Shown: positions 46,656 to 59,223, numbered from the stretch's first letter. The stretch: 64,000 nucleotides of DNA from Dryas octopetala (GCA_963921425.1 OY992832.1:23038835-23102834); one strand, 5' to 3'. Notes: generated by a model from the letters alone, not told the origin. A program made the numbers and translations.

Positions 46656-49286
46656 AAAAAGGTTTGCAGAGTTTTTCTAGGCGGAAACTTTTTCAAAGAT
46701 TTGGTAGTGCTAGAATCAAGATTAATAGGAGAAAAGGGTTTGGGAAACTAGTAGGTTTTGGGGTTTCAAAAGGTGCAAAACGTAAAAAATTATATGTTGC
46801 AGTTCCCATTTCATCCTCATGTATCTCCCACTCCATCCATTCCTATGAAGTCTCTAATTAAATGGTGTATTTCTTATATCTTCTTATTGCATCTTGTGAT
46901 GTACTAGTTTATGTTCCACTCCACTAACACCAATGTTGTACAACCAATGAAATAGGCAACGACTTCATGTATTCCAATACAACAATTGTAGTATGGCTCC
47001 ACTGACCTATCTGCAACCATGTCCAACAAATCATTGCAACAGCTTCCCCATAATTGACACAATGGAGACACATGAAAATTTTTCATTGACCCTTTTTTTT
47101 CCTCTGAAGTACAGATATATGTAGAAATATTTTACAGCCATTTTAACCATCCATGCCATAATTGGCACAATCTAACAAAGAAGGAATTGCATAAGATGGG
47201 AAAATCCTTGTTGAGATTCTTTGATATTGATAAAAATTATTTTATTTTCTATTGTAGGGAGGAAAAACACCGCCCACTCCAAAAATGTTTGTAAGAAACA
47301 GAACGAATAAAATTAAATGGGAAGTGCAATCAAAATGGGCCAGCAGTCCACAAAAGAAGCAACCTTCAAACCGCCAGAAACAGAAAATCAAGAACACAAC
47401 AAATAACAAAACAGAACCCATCCCAACAGAAAACAGAAAAGTAACCAGCCAAACTACAGACAAAAAGCCTAAGAAAAGGCAGCTTCCCAATCCATATTAT
47501 AAAGAAAGGCCAGTCACGGAACCCGGAAAAAAATCAAGGCCTAAAATCCATCCATATCACCTGTAAATCACTAACACACTGCATCTTCACAAGAACTTTG
47601 CCTTCTCCCCTCCACCAAAAGCACAATAACTCTCTTCAATAAAGAATTGCGGGAAGAGGACAGCACTCAACTTAAGCTAGCAACATGAAACAGATTATAC
47701 AGCAGTCTCAAAACCACTGGATTATGAAGAAAAAGATGATCAATGCTCTCCGAAGCTCCCTTACACAATTTTTTATTTTCTAACACCCCCTCACATTTGG
47801 ATCTTCTCTATGCCACTAGAGCCCAACATGTGGATTCTTTCTTTGATACCATGATAAATTATGTTGATTGTTTTATATTCTAACAGAAACAACACAGAAC
47901 ACAGAAAGGCCCTGAAAATGTCTTTCCAAGGGCATCAAAATGAGCCGACACTATTATTTAAATGAGAGATAAAGCTGGCCAAACATTTTTAATGCAATCT
48001 ACGGAATTTTGAACAAACTATCATTCCGGTTGCAGAAGACCCAATTCTGAGTGCATTAAGTATATTTAACTAATAACACAAAGGGTTGTTCCAATGCAAA
48101 ACCCTTGGCTATACCCAAAAGGGGGGAAAAGGAATTTAGAATAAACACAAACAACGTAAGCATAAGAAAAATAGCTCATCAAACAGTTGGGGCAAGTCTG
48201 AGAGACAGGTTTGAAATTTTGATTCTCGTACCTTCAAATTTATAACAGCAACCTTATTAGCTGGTGTTGAGAGCTGGTCACTGATGTAGGCCATAGACCT
48301 TAACATTGGCTCCAATGATACCCTTGAAAGCTGAAACTTAACCTCTGATTCTGCTGATGGAGTCCTGCTATAATCTTGCAACTGCAGAGGTTATAAGTGA
48401 AGTTTAAAAAATAAGAGAAGGGAAAAAAACACTCTTGCTCTGTAAACTATGCTGTGGGAGTTTAAAGCACAGCATTCCACTAGCCCAATCCTATAGGTCA
48501 CAATTAAGTAGAACAAATCAGATATCTACAAAATGACCTAAATAACCTCAAAAAAATTATAAAGATTTCATGCACAAATACAGTGATATCTGGGCTACAG
48601 CACTGCCAACTTGAGCTAATTTGATGATACAAAAATCACAACTTGTTTTATGGTTTCACTTTGTCATACACGTACCTTCAGGTTAATGACAGCTACTCTA
48701 TTTCCTGGTGTTGAATTCTTATTCTCCATGACCCAAGTCATTGACTTTAGACACGGGAGGACCACCTACAGAAAAGCCCAGATCAATACCATTAACTTGC
48801 ACTCAGAACAAAACGATATATGGAAGAACATAATTAAAGCAAAGAATCCCTTCCCATACCATGTTCTCAGGAGTACCATCATCCCGGTGAAGAGACACAG
48901 GGGCCATTCGTGGCAAATTCAGATCAGAAACAGTTTGAGCAGGTGCACCAGCATCATTAAGATTAAATCGCTTCATTACTTCATCTTGTCGTGGCCACAA
49001 CAAAGGGGTCATATCTGAAGTTGATATAGAGTTTTTCTTGTCATCATAGCCAGTCCCACTAACCTGAGAACTAGGAGGTGCAACTTTAGCTACATTTTTC
49101 TTCACAACGGAAACCTTCTTCCCACTATCTCTAAGAGCAGTCATTGCTGCATTATAAGTTTCTGTAGTGGTTGCCCCATCCTCCGCATATCTAATGGCTT
49201 CCCGACACAGATTGTTGTATCGTAAAGTCAGAGACTCTTGGCCATGTAACTCACTACTACGTTCATCTATTCTAGTTCCATTCTTT

Positions 49287-49318
<32 letters not shown>

Positions 49319-51100
49319 GGATGGCAATGTAAGAACATTTGTTACGGTAAAGACTGTCAAAACATGTCTACAGAGAATGCCTGAATACTCAAACATTTGA
49401 CAACTACAGTTAGCTCTCATCTCAGGATAGTTTAATGTAACGATGTATGCCTTGTGGTCATCCTCAAATTTTGCAACCCTGAATGTGCTAATAGCTCCAT
49501 CACCTTCAATCCTATTTGCTGTATACACAAAAGTCTCAACTAGCTCTTCTTGGAATTTTGCAAAAATTTTTCTTGTATAAAGATTGGCTGCCTGTTTCTC
49601 CATGGGTGATGGTGTTCTCAATACCGGCGTTGTGCAAATTGTATCAAAGTCTGCTTCTATTTCCCTTTCAAACCAGTTCTCTAAGGCTCTTTCATACTGC
49701 CTAAAGAACATTGGTAACATGGTCTGTTGATTTACATAGCCTTCAAAAAAAGAACCATCGTACCCTTGATTAGGAGATATAGCAGCAAAAAAGGAATCTC
49801 GGAAATACACAGGCACCCATTGAGCACGAGCACTATATAACGATTGAAGCCAATCATTTCTCCTAAGGTCATATTTATCAAGGATAGAATCCCAAGACAA
49901 TTCAAACTCCTCGATAGTTTCAGTCAAATTGATACAATTATAAAGTTCCACCTGAAAATTGGGATGTGCATGACATACATGAGCCAACCTTTCCTGACCT
50001 TCTCTTAAAACATGCCACTTGCTAATGCAGTGGCGGACTTCTGGAAACACCTGAGAAACTGCTGTCTGTATGGCTTTGTCTTGATCAGTCATAATAGACG
50101 CAGGAGGGCAATCATTCATTGCTGTAAGGAATGTCTTGAACAACCAAATAAAAGATGCTTCTGAATCATCTAGAAGTAATGCACAACCAAACAAAACCGT
50201 TTGACCATGATGGTTCACTCCTGTAAATGGAGCAAATGGCACTCTATACTGATTGACTCTGTACGTAGTATCTAGGGTAACAGCATCACCAAAATGACAG
50301 TAAGCTGTTCTTGACCTAGCATCTGCCCAGAACACGTTAGCCATGTGATTATCGTCATCAAGTTGTATTGCATAAAAGAAACCAGGGTTCTCCGCCTGCA
50401 TTTTCTTGAAATACTCGAGCAAATTCTGTGCATCCCTCCCTAGTGTCCTCCTTTGACTACAAGGCCTAACAGCATAATTCATTGTTGCAGCATTCTTGAC
50501 TGACCGAATTGATTCTGCAGATGGAATATTCCTAACTACACGGTTTTTCTCTACAGAGGCACGGTTTCCATCCATGGAGACATACATAACACCACTGGGA
50601 ACAATCTCTACCCCTTGATAAGTTTCAGACGCGTTCTTCGCAGCACCAGCAAAATGTCGGCGAGGCCGAAGGTAATGCACTTTACTAGGACTCATTAATG
50701 CATGGCTATGCTCCTTCACAAATTTGGTTGATACCCACTTGTCTTGACCCTTCAACTCTATCCTAAGCATTGCGTCACAACTATCAGCATGCCTTCTTTT
50801 TAAACCCTCTCGGCCACATACAAACTCCCGAGAAATGGTTGTCCCATCAGGTTTAGAGCGACTAGATTGACCAACTTTACAGCTAAAACCCAAACGTCTG
50901 GCATATTCGTCATAGAAGGTCTTGGCAGCATCTTCCGAATTAAATTCCATTCCCATGTATGGCTCGGAAATCCCATCCTCATCATGAGCCTCAGAATTTT
51001 CAGCATTATTCACTTCCCCATCTTCACTACGTTCAGCATCACCATCATCTGCCATTCCACGATGCCCCATCCCTTCCACATCAATCACTTCAACATCCAT
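42962..51100 (-). CDS. FRS3: FAR1-RELATED SEQUENCE 3-like protein
   Basis: Five coding exons: 48860-51100, 48676-48765, 48232-48381, 44800-44916, 42962-43006. All joins are GT-AG and phase 0, giving about 880 residues. The order is an acidic N-terminus; FAR1 DNA-binding domain (about 47-140); a domesticated MULE transposase core (about 270-366, with LDTTYR and IMTDQDKA); and a SWIM zinc finger Cys565-x-Cys567...Cys577-x-His579. Then comes a C-terminal region with two copies of an [19 protein letters not shown] module, ending SLSKKQRK. This C-terminus is what I recognise as FRS3-type. FAR1/FRS proteins are nuclear factors of the FHY3/FAR1 family. The start follows an acceptor-like CACAG at 51111. 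Introns are long (intron 3 is 3.3 kb). The gene is intact despite many nearby transposons. Confidence 0.93.
45577..45620. repeat. (GA)n microsatellite in FRS3 intron 3
   Basis: An uninterrupted AG repeat of about 42 bp. It is followed at 45683 by a poly-A run. Confidence 0.95.
46020..46225 (+). other. Possible LINE 3' tail in FRS3 intron 3
   Basis: It is TG-rich DNA ending with AATTTTGATTTCCTATCCAAAAAAGTAATAATAATAA. That resembles the 3' end and A-rich tail of plant LINEs. There is no coding evidence, so this is tentative. Confidence 0.3.
46594..46662. repeat. Compound (TG)n(AG)n microsatellite in FRS3 intron 3
   Basis: About 28 bp of GT repeat runs directly into about 30 bp of GA repeat and then poly-A. 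Likely polymorphic. No coding role. Confidence 0.95.
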
Positions 51101-51110
51101 ATTAAACCCA

Positions 51111-51272
51111 CTGTGTAATACTAAAGAATATAATACTTATTTTTTGAGCTAATTAAATAGCACAGCCCCATGTGTTTTATTAATACTGAGCAATAGTAGT
51201 TCAATCTGCACAGAATGCCGACCACACAACTGGTTCATAGTTGAGCCATAAAAAAAATATATTCGCATAAAT

Positions 51273-51310
<38 letters not shown>

Positions 51311-51900
51311 CTGGGTATCTAAAGTGTTCAAAATATCGGCCGACATTCCTAAATGTTGCTATTTGGAGTCGGCGATACCGATAGGGGGTGAAGCAAAATC
51401 TTCACCCGTATCCCGGATATCGACGATAATTTTGGTAAATATCGGAAATCCCCGATATTGTACCGAAATCACCGAAAATCAGACCAAAAAATTGAAAAAA
51501 AAAAAAAAAGAGGGGGAAGAATGAGAAATTAAGCCAAATTAACCCTAATTTTCCATACCCATCTACTAATTCAGAAACCTAATCAATGAATTAACATTTG
51601 TTTATCAAAACCCAATAATTGAATAAGAAGAAATGACATACCTTTACATCTCAGCCCTTATTGTCGACACTGTGAATACACAGCCTACAGAAAACCCAAA
51701 AGGAATCTCATCTACCATTCAACCCCAAACAAAAACTCTTAATAAATTGCACCAAATTATGAGAGTTTCGACACCCACACTTTGAGCAGGAACATCAATC
51801 AGCAGCTGTGATCGAGCTTTGTGAAGGTGAGCCTCCTCCTCTTTTTCGGTCCCTGTCTCTGTCTCTCTGTCTCTCTCTCCCGTCTGGTCACTGGTGTTTG
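51111..51900 (-). other. FRS3 5' UTR intron and probable leader exon
   Basis: A strong donor AAAG|GTATGTC (exon end at 51642) and the acceptor CACAG at 51111 define an intron just upstream of the ATG. The leader exon probably lies at 51643-51900 and includes a GA/CT-rich stretch. The intron contains an (AC)n(AT)n microsatellite (51272-51310) and CGATATCGG-rich DNA (51330-51490) that looks transposon-derived. Confidence 0.6.
51272..51310. repeat. (AC)n(AT)n microsatellite
   Basis: An AC run of about 21 bp is followed by an AT run of about 18 bp inside the FRS3 5' UTR intron. Confidence 0.95.
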
Positions 51901-52247
51901 TGCAAAAGGGATAGAAGTTAGAACGACAGAAGAGAAGGCAGGAGATGATTTATTGGGTGTTGGGACTTATTGATCAGCTGGTTTTGGGTACGGGCTCCAA
52001 CTTTGTACTACAAGACTACAATTATACAACTAGTGGTTTTAAAAAACATTAAACATAAACACATTTAATTTGGGGCATTTTACTAGTTTTTTTTTTTTTT
52101 AAGAATTTTTTATTTACTCTTAAAAATTCTCAATTCTACATTATCATTTAATAGAAATTAACATTCTAATATTAATAAATAAGAGAATGTATGATGGTTT
52201 TGTGTGTGTTTTTTTTTAAATCTGATAATACTTGTATTTATATAGTT

Positions 52248-52795
52248 GAGGAAATTACAGATTTGGTCCACTTATTTTATACCTAGTTCAATTTTGGTCC
52301 ACGATCTTTTTTAAGTTCTGTTTTAGTCCACTAATTGTTTTATTTGTTCAATAAAAGTCCAGATTTGTGACTTTAAGTCATTTGGGTTGTGTTTTCTTGA
52401 ATTATAATTGGAGTATAAGTTATATTTCATCATTTATTAGTCATAAAAACAAATTTGGAGTATTAGAATCTAAGAGAATTGAGATTAGGTGAAGTTTGAA
52501 AAATTGGCAGTTTCGGGTACCCTACTTTGGGGTCAATTATCTTAAGTTTTAGAACTCTAATTTGAATGATCTTTATATGGTTGTAAAGAAAAAATGCATA
52601 ACTTTGAAACAAGTATATGTTTGCTGAATTTGGGTGAGATTTAATAGGGTAAAAGGCAGACCAAATTTGAGAAAACAAATCTGGACCTTTACTGAACAAG
52701 TGGGACAATTAATGGACCAAAATAGAACTTAAAAAAAATTGTGGACCAAAATTGAACTAGGTATAAAATAACTGGACTAAATCTGTAATTTCCTC
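52248..52795. mobile_element. Mutator-type MITE, TSD TTATATAGTT
   Basis: The inverted ends GAGGAAATTACAGATTT are flanked by the 10-bp duplication TTATATAGTT (52238-52247 and 52796-52805). The arms share TTCAATTTTGGTCCAC and GTCCAGATTTG words. The interior has no coding frame. It is at the 5' flank of FRS3. Confidence 0.9.
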
Positions 52796-53028
52796 TTATA
52801 TAGTTTATTGTTTGATTATAGGTTTGTTATTTATTTATTTTATTTTATTATAGATTTGTTATTTATTTTTTAAAAAAAGCTTTATTGTTTATGGTATATT
52901 TTTATGTTGGAGTGTTGGACATGCCTTTTTTTAATTAAAGTTTTACAATTAAATACTATATAACCTTACTGTTGTTAGCATGTTTATTGTATAAGCTATA
53001 CACTTAAGCTGTTATACAATTAATTATA

Positions 53029-53391
53029 GGGTTAAATACAAAAATAGTCCACGAACTTTACATTGATTCTTAATTTGGCCAACTATAAAAAAAAGTCAAT
53101 TTGGTTCACGAATTTTTCAAGTTTTACCAAAGCAGTACAAACGTTAACTTTCATCCGAAAATTAACGGAATTGATCACATGAAAATGTGATGAACGGATT
53201 GAAATGCCCCTGAAAATGTGGTAACTTGTTGTGCACATGACCAGTTTCCGTTAAATTTTTCGATGGAAGTTAACGTTTGTACTGCTTTTGTACAACTTAA
53301 AAAGTTCGTGAACTAAATTGACACTTTATATAGTTAGTGGACCAAATTGCGATGTACTGTAAAGTTTATGGACTATTTTTATATTTAATCC
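53029..53391. mobile_element. Mutator-type MITE, TSD TTAATTATA
   Basis: The inverted ends GG(G/A)TTAAATA(C/T)AAAAATAGTCCA are flanked by the perfect 9-bp duplication TTAATTATA (53020-53028, 53392-53400). The arms continue with AAAGTT..TGAAC and TTAACG words. No coding sequence. Confidence 0.9.
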
Positions 53392-53423
53392 TTAATTATA
53401 TGATATTAAGTGTTAGATTTCAA

Positions 53424-53590
53424 ATGACGAGTAGTAGTGGAACTACTAGGATGGATCGAGCATGGAAATATGCCACTTCTGTAGAAAGCAATAAGTATGG
53501 AACCACATGCATATTTTATCATTATACTTTTCAAAGTTGAGGCATTACACGCTTGAAATACCATTTGGATGGTTGTGATCAGGTTCGGAC
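53424..53590 (+). pseudogene. BED zinc-finger remnant of a hAT transposase
   Basis: The translation reads MTSSSGTTRMDRAWKYATSV then a damaged finger, and after a stop GITRLKYHLDGCDQ. This is the usual BED-domain layout of hAT transposases (W..C..V......C..C....GGI.R.K.HL). Second-Cys and frame changes show it is dead. Nothing of the catalytic core follows. Confidence 0.6.
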
Positions 53591-54189
53591 CTAGGATTTT
53601 ATGATAAGGTGGGCTGGACTTTCAAGCTAGTTCTCACGAGTCACGTTTCTTAGTACTAGAATTTTGAATTATCATCAAATGATAACCAACCTTTTTTTGT
53701 CAAAAAATGTTAACCAACCTTAATTGTTACAATAGTCAAAACAACCTTTTTGGTGAAATTAATGTTCATTTCCCATACACACACACACACACAAACACTG
53801 ATACACAAAGTATAAAGTACATGTACATTTTTGAGTGACATACATCAAGAAAAGAGAATACAAGGTAAGACAAAACAAGAACAAAGTTTGATAATAGACA
53901 CTACGATTTATAAAGGATGTAAATTTCAAGGTTTTCCAACTTTGGGGCTGTGTTTGATTGCTTAATGGTAAAACTAAACAGAAATAGAATGCAACAAGCA
54001 GTACCTTAATTGGAAAGGTCGAAAATGACGACGTTTCGTGGCTTTCAGAGTTTCTTTACCACCATCCGCACCACCAGTTGATTACAAAATCGGGAGAGAA
54101 TAGCATGTCTCATAAATTCTAGATGACATAAGTCGACATGCGTGATTCCTATCTTCTGATTCATATCATATGGCTGGTACTCCTACTGT

Positions 54190-55800
54190 CTTAAGTTGCT
54201 CAAGTATGCTATAGAAGTTGGTTTCAAATTTAAGTATGTAGCTAATGATAAAAAAACGTGTCATTGCGGTCTGCTGTAAGCACAAATCTGATGGATATCC
54301 ATGGTGTGTGTATAAGTATAGCCTTTTCAAATAATTTTGTCTACATTAGAAAATTGGAAAATGTTCATACTAGCTGTAGCCTCTTTCGTGACTCAAAAAA
54401 TGGTATGATGAACAGTACTTTAATATGTTCAGTTTTTAACGACCAAATTCGTAAAAATTCAAGGTTAATTAAATTAAAAGACATTATTAATCAAATGAAG
54501 CAATATTATAGGATGGATGTGACATACTACCGTGCATGGTTTGACAAAGAGTTGGCTAAATTTAAGGCGCACTATTTGACTCAAACTCATACAATCAGTT
54601 ATGTTGGTATGCTAAGGTTGTGAAGTCAACAAATCTTGGTTCACATTGCTTTCTTGAGTTCAATCCATTGGACAATCAGTTTAGGAGGTTTTTCCTATGT
54701 TTTGGTGCTTGCATAGTTGGGTTCCCTTGGTACTTGCTATTGCTTTTTCATTGTTAATACCCATATTGATCCAGCAAAACTACGCATTGTAGAAATGGAA
54801 GTGATGAGGCTTAAATGGAGTCTGAATCGTTGTTTGCCTAAACATGAGCTAAGAAAAGAAGTCCAAGAGATTATAAACGTGTTCATAGGCCCGAAAGATC
54901 TAGTGAATAGGGTGAGGCCCAAGAATAGACTAGAGACCCAGGGACCAAGGCTCAACTATGGGCTTGGCGACTAATGGGCCAAAGCCAATGAGGCTTGGTG
55001 ACCCAAAGAAGCGAGGTTATACTAACCTCGGCTTAAGACACGGGTTAATAGCCTGTGGTGGACCATGGATTAGCCCCCATGGATATGAATGCTCGATATC
55101 ATAAAGGCACAAGGCCTGAATGGGCTTTGGTGTGGTGAACTTGCGAGGCCAAGGATAGCTTAGCCTTGGGACTCAAGAAAGGCCCAAGCTTCAATGATCT
55201 AAGCTCAAGGCTTCATTTTAAAGGGCATCTCATAGGCCCACACCCCAAGGGACGCCTTGGGGAAGATAGGTTTCTCTGGAGATGGCCCAGTACCAGTGTT
55301 GTTGGCCCAAGATGACACTTGAAGACCCATAGGGTCCCAGGTGGTGAGATCCGCAGGCAATTAGGATAGAGTAGATGAGCTTCTTGGCTAGAAGGCTTAG
55401 CTCGTGCAAATGATAGCTTAAGAGAAGGCGTGTTCTACTTGAACAAGAAGTCATGACCCTATGCTAAGTTAAACTTAGGTGGCAAGCTATCATGAATCCT
55501 AATTAAACAAGGACTAGAAGACCTCGACCATAATCACTATAAATAGGGCACCATAGCCCTCATGTATGATATGCAATCCTAACTCTCTAGAATATTCTGA
55601 AAGAATGTGTGTTTATTGACTTAAGCGTCGGAGGGTCCTTAGCCGGTATCACACTGGTGCCTCCTTATGCTTAGTGTTCTCTGTCAGAGGCTGAGTTGAT
55701 CGCGTGACGAATTTTGCGCATCAAATTCATGATGCCACATTCTTAAAGAGTAAATATAAAGGAACTCTTCTATGTGCAACTGGGAAAAATTGAGACAAAG
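54190..55800 (+). pseudogene. MuDR-lineage transposase remnant with nested LTR
   Basis: Around 54190-54330 the translation reads LLKYAIEVGFKFKYVANDKKR, the MuDR-type N-terminal domain. Next come VFNDQIRKNSRLIKLKDIINQMK and YYRAWFDKELA, then FRRFFLCFGACI near 54690. The core resumes at about 55725 with DATFLKSKYKGTLLCATG, the LDGT/DAT-FLK..YKG motif of MULE transposases. About 1 kb of foreign DNA, including a solo LTR, separates the two halves. Stops and frameshifts are frequent. It is a different MULE lineage from the one at 37-41 kb. Confidence 0.65.
54880..55723 (+). mobile_element. Solo LTR, gypsy (Tat-like)
   Basis: It starts TGTTCATAGG and ends GCGCATCA. It has a TATA box TATAAATAG at 55538-55546 and, downstream, CTTAAGCGTCGGAGGG...GCCGGTATCACACTGGTG. 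That region matches ACTTGAGCGTCGGA...GCCGGTACTACA(C/T)CGGTG of the LTRs at 3.3-4.0 and 7.0-7.7 kb. There is no internal region or second LTR. I found no clean 5-bp duplication, so the left boundary is tentative. Confidence 0.6.
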
Positions 55801-57150
55801 GTAAGGTTTTATTTTATTTTGAATTAAATTGTTAGTGAATTTTGATTGAATGACAGTCACAGATAAATGATTTTAAGGATATAGTGCTTTTAGCATTGGT
55901 TAATTTTGGTTTGAACCTTATGAGATTTGGGCTTAAGGTGTAGGCAGGTGTGGGGTTTTGTGTTGCACCTTCTACTCTAAGCCCTAAGTGACTTCCACAT
56001 TCTTGATGAAACAAACGTGATGAATCCAGAGAGATATTGCGTGAGCCTTACTAAAATCTCTACAATGAACAAAGCTTTTGCGTATGTGAGTGAGTAAGCA
56101 TGTGTGGGTCTAATGTGATTTTGCGACAGTGGGTTTATAATGAACTTGGAGACGGTTGCCTCATACGACTTGCTAGAGTCTTCCTATGTCACCCCAAAGA
56201 CCTAATTAGTATGTTTCTTCTCTCATTCATAGTTTTTGAATTTTTTGAATTTGATAATTTGTGGAGGTATTGATGTATCAATAAGTTGTGATTTTTCTTT
56301 AACAGGCAACCACTACCCATAAGAGAATATACCCAATTTGGTATATTTCTCATTCAATTATGTAAGAATGGTCGGTCAAACTTCATATAGATTGGTGGAC
56401 GGATCCGCTTCTAATCCCTCAATATGGGTTATGCATTCAAGATATGACATCATGCATAAAGGCAAAACAATAAGCTAACTTGTTAAATATAAAATGGTTG
56501 AATTTGATCATAAATGAATGATGAATAAAATTAGTTATAGGATGGAGGAATACACTTTAACCATTCAGGAATAGAGAGATGTCTTTGGCATTGTCATGGC
56601 AAATGAAACATATGAACATTTGCATGCGCATGCACCGTATGGACTTCTATCCAAGGTGCAAGTTTGCTATTTTTTACTTTTGTTTTTTATTTGAAATTAT
56701 TGGTTTTTAATTTCAATTCATTTCATTTCAACCATGCAGGATGATCAATGAGGGATATATAAAATATGGAAGGTCAAGCGAAGAACTATTGTCGCTGCCG
56801 CAGTGAACAAAATATGGAATGCCCGGTCAAAATCTATTGTCACTGCAGTGAAGAAATTTTTAAAAATGGTACGTAGGGTTTAGGGTGAGAATGATTAGTC
56901 TAAAGGACTGATTTGCTTGCAACCATGAGCTCGAAGTAACCAAGAACGTCGTCCAGGGGCATGCTTGTTCAAAGGAGGGAGACTAATGGTGCTGCTCAAA
57001 GTAGCTTTGATGGAGAGGGAATGATCACTGTTAGAGTCTCCACTGTTTTGCAGTGCTAAGATATCTCCATTGAATCCACTTCCACTTTCGGTAAGCTTTC
57101 TTAATTTGTCTAAGTTTTTAAAATATATGCTCTTAACCATTAGAGTTACA
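55801..57150. other. Intergenic, transposon-derived, no supported gene
   Basis: Continuation of the MULE remnant region with no readable protein, followed by unique-looking AT-rich DNA. Donor-like GGTAAG near 55801 may be an intron of the dead transposase. Confidence 0.4.
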
Positions 57151-57159
57151 CTATCTCGT

Positions 57160-57699
57160 TTAATATATTAATTTGTTTTGTTTTGGTTTGTAGGGAAATT
57201 GAAGATTATATGTCATTGGTGAGTGGTATGGAGCAAAGAGAGCAAAAGCCACTACAACTAAGATCCATTTATTCTCTGTTTTGATTGTTGTTGCATTCGA
57301 TTCATCCCTTTCCGCTAAGATGGTCAAAATATCCTTCGGTTTCACCAAACTCTTGGACATTTCCATCAATAGAAAACTCTCTCTCCTTCGGATAATCATC
57401 CCACAAAATGAATGTCCTTCACTATAATCCAAAATCCTATGGTTATGCACTCCACATACGACATTTACTGTTCATTCATCCTCCTTACCAGTGTGCACAC
57501 CCTTTAATGAGAATACGCATCCACATCTCTTCGTAGTAGAGTCCCTAATATCTTTAGGATGTTTTACCATTCGACTATTGGCATCAGACTTTTGTCCATC
57601 TGCATTAGACTTGGTTAACCTATGGTGACCACTTTGTTCACAACTAAAGAATAATACTATATCTTTCTTCTTCCTCACCCCTGTTGCATTAGACCTCAT
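57160..57699 (-). pseudogene. FAR1/MULE-type transposase fragment, copy 2
   Basis: The frame 57472-57699 starts MRSNATGVRKKKD and contains SCEQSGHHR and KRCGCVFSLKGVH. The frame continues, after a break, with MHNHRILDYSEGHSF and MSKSLVKPKDILTILAERDES. The order and motifs match copy 1 at 38335-38730. A one-frame break and loss of everything after KTEN make it non-functional. Confidence 0.65.
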
Positions 57700-57917
57700 A
57701 ATGACAATGACTATGTTGTTCTTTTTTCCTTGTGCACGTGCCTAGTTAACCAATGTTTCTCTCGAATGAAATATCTACACATATAATTTATATTATTCAC
57801 ATATATCAACTACCACTATATACAACATCATTTCCAAATACACAAATGGATACCTTGTTTCTTGTGAATTCATTAGTATAGTCACGTGAGTATTCAGTCA
57901 CAATCTCGGCCCCAACT

Positions 57918-58940
57918 ATGAGACCCCGTAATTTCTTTTCGCATTTTAGTCTTGAGTTATTTGTTTTTCAGAGATTGTTTTGAACTTCTTTTTGAAATAT
58001 TGGGATTTTTGTTATAAATTCTAGAGATCAAAAGTTGGTTTTGAGTCCATAGGAAATTAGTATTCATTGTTACGAGTCAGTAACATTTTTCAAGACATTT
58101 TTGGGTGTCCGAAAAATATTTTTGACGAGTGTTTGAAGTTAGAAAAGTGTAAAGAAGTTAAAAATGGTTGAAGTGGCTTAATCCTAATCATTGATCATAT
58201 TTGATCAAGTGGCTGAAATGATGCCAGTCATCAATGACAGATGGCTAGGCAGCTGGCGAAGTAGGAGGCTGGAGAAGAATGGAGAAGCGAGGAGAGTATT
58301 GTGAAGCTCGGTGGAAGATTGTGGAAAGCCTCACCGAGGGCTCAGCAAGCTCCACCAGGAGCTCAGCCCTTTTGACAAGTGCTCAGTGGTTGTCCATATA
58401 AACGCTCTCTCTCATTTCTCTCACCCGAAACCTTACTTTCTAACCCACAACTTCATTTCTTCACCCACAAACCCATTTCACTCTTTCACTTAGATTAATT
58501 ATCTTCCTTTGGTAAGGCTTCCTGATCTTGGACTCAGTTTGTTAATTTTTTATTAAGGTTCTAGTTTTAATTAGTCTTTAATTCTTGGTAGAAGTTTAAC
58601 TAATATATAATGAGTACTACAGTTTCCTAATTAACGAATCCAGTGAAGTAAGAGGAGCTATAAGTTGGATATATACTTGTTGGTATAAAGCTGCGCGAAG
58701 AATTTCAGGTAGGGAAAACTCACACCCTACTAAAAACCTTTTTTATTGCATGTATTATGTTAATAGATATTGATGCATGATAAATATGCATTGTTTATGA
58801 TTGCCAAATGTGGCGTGGTTTTGGTATGTTATTATGATATTTGAATTGTTAGGATGACCTGAGAGTAAGAGGTCACAATAGTGTTGACCTAGGGTTTTGA
58901 TCCTCTAAACCTTTGGAGGCGGTTATGCAGTTAGACTGGT
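57918..58940. mobile_element. LTR-like insertion inside copy 2
   Basis: It begins TGAGACCCCGTAATTTC, a start typical of some plant gypsy LTRs, exactly where the homology with the copy at 38.12 kb is interrupted. It includes GCATGATAAATATGCATTG and TAAAAACC-type words. No internal coding region, and no target duplication found. It may be a solo LTR. Confidence 0.4.
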
Positions 58941-58963
58941 GGATAGTTGAACAAAGTGTCTCT

Positions 58964-59223
58964 GTTCAGCAAATTGCTGCTGAATAAATACAAGAACATT
59001 TGGTAGATGCATACAAAATGAGATCACTTCTAGAAAATATCAGAATTTCATTTGGTGGGTTTCTGACGAATATAAGTAAATAGTTCGGTAGATGACTGCC
59101 GAATGTTATGAAAGGTATTCAACAGTTAACCGCGCAATATTATTTTTTAATAATTATTTGTGATTTTCATTCTGTGTGAATCTATCGAACATTTTAAAAA
59201 CATTCGGCACTGGTTCTCCAAAT
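58964..59223. repeat. Degraded palindrome array of copy 2
   Basis: Units of 22 bp with TTCGG/CCGAA-type half-sites are recognisable at 58964, 59050, 59083, 59117, 59169 and 59202, with a weaker one at 58998. Intervals of 33, 34 and 52 bp persist. Several half-sites are mutated, often CG to TG or CA. Confidence 0.7.
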
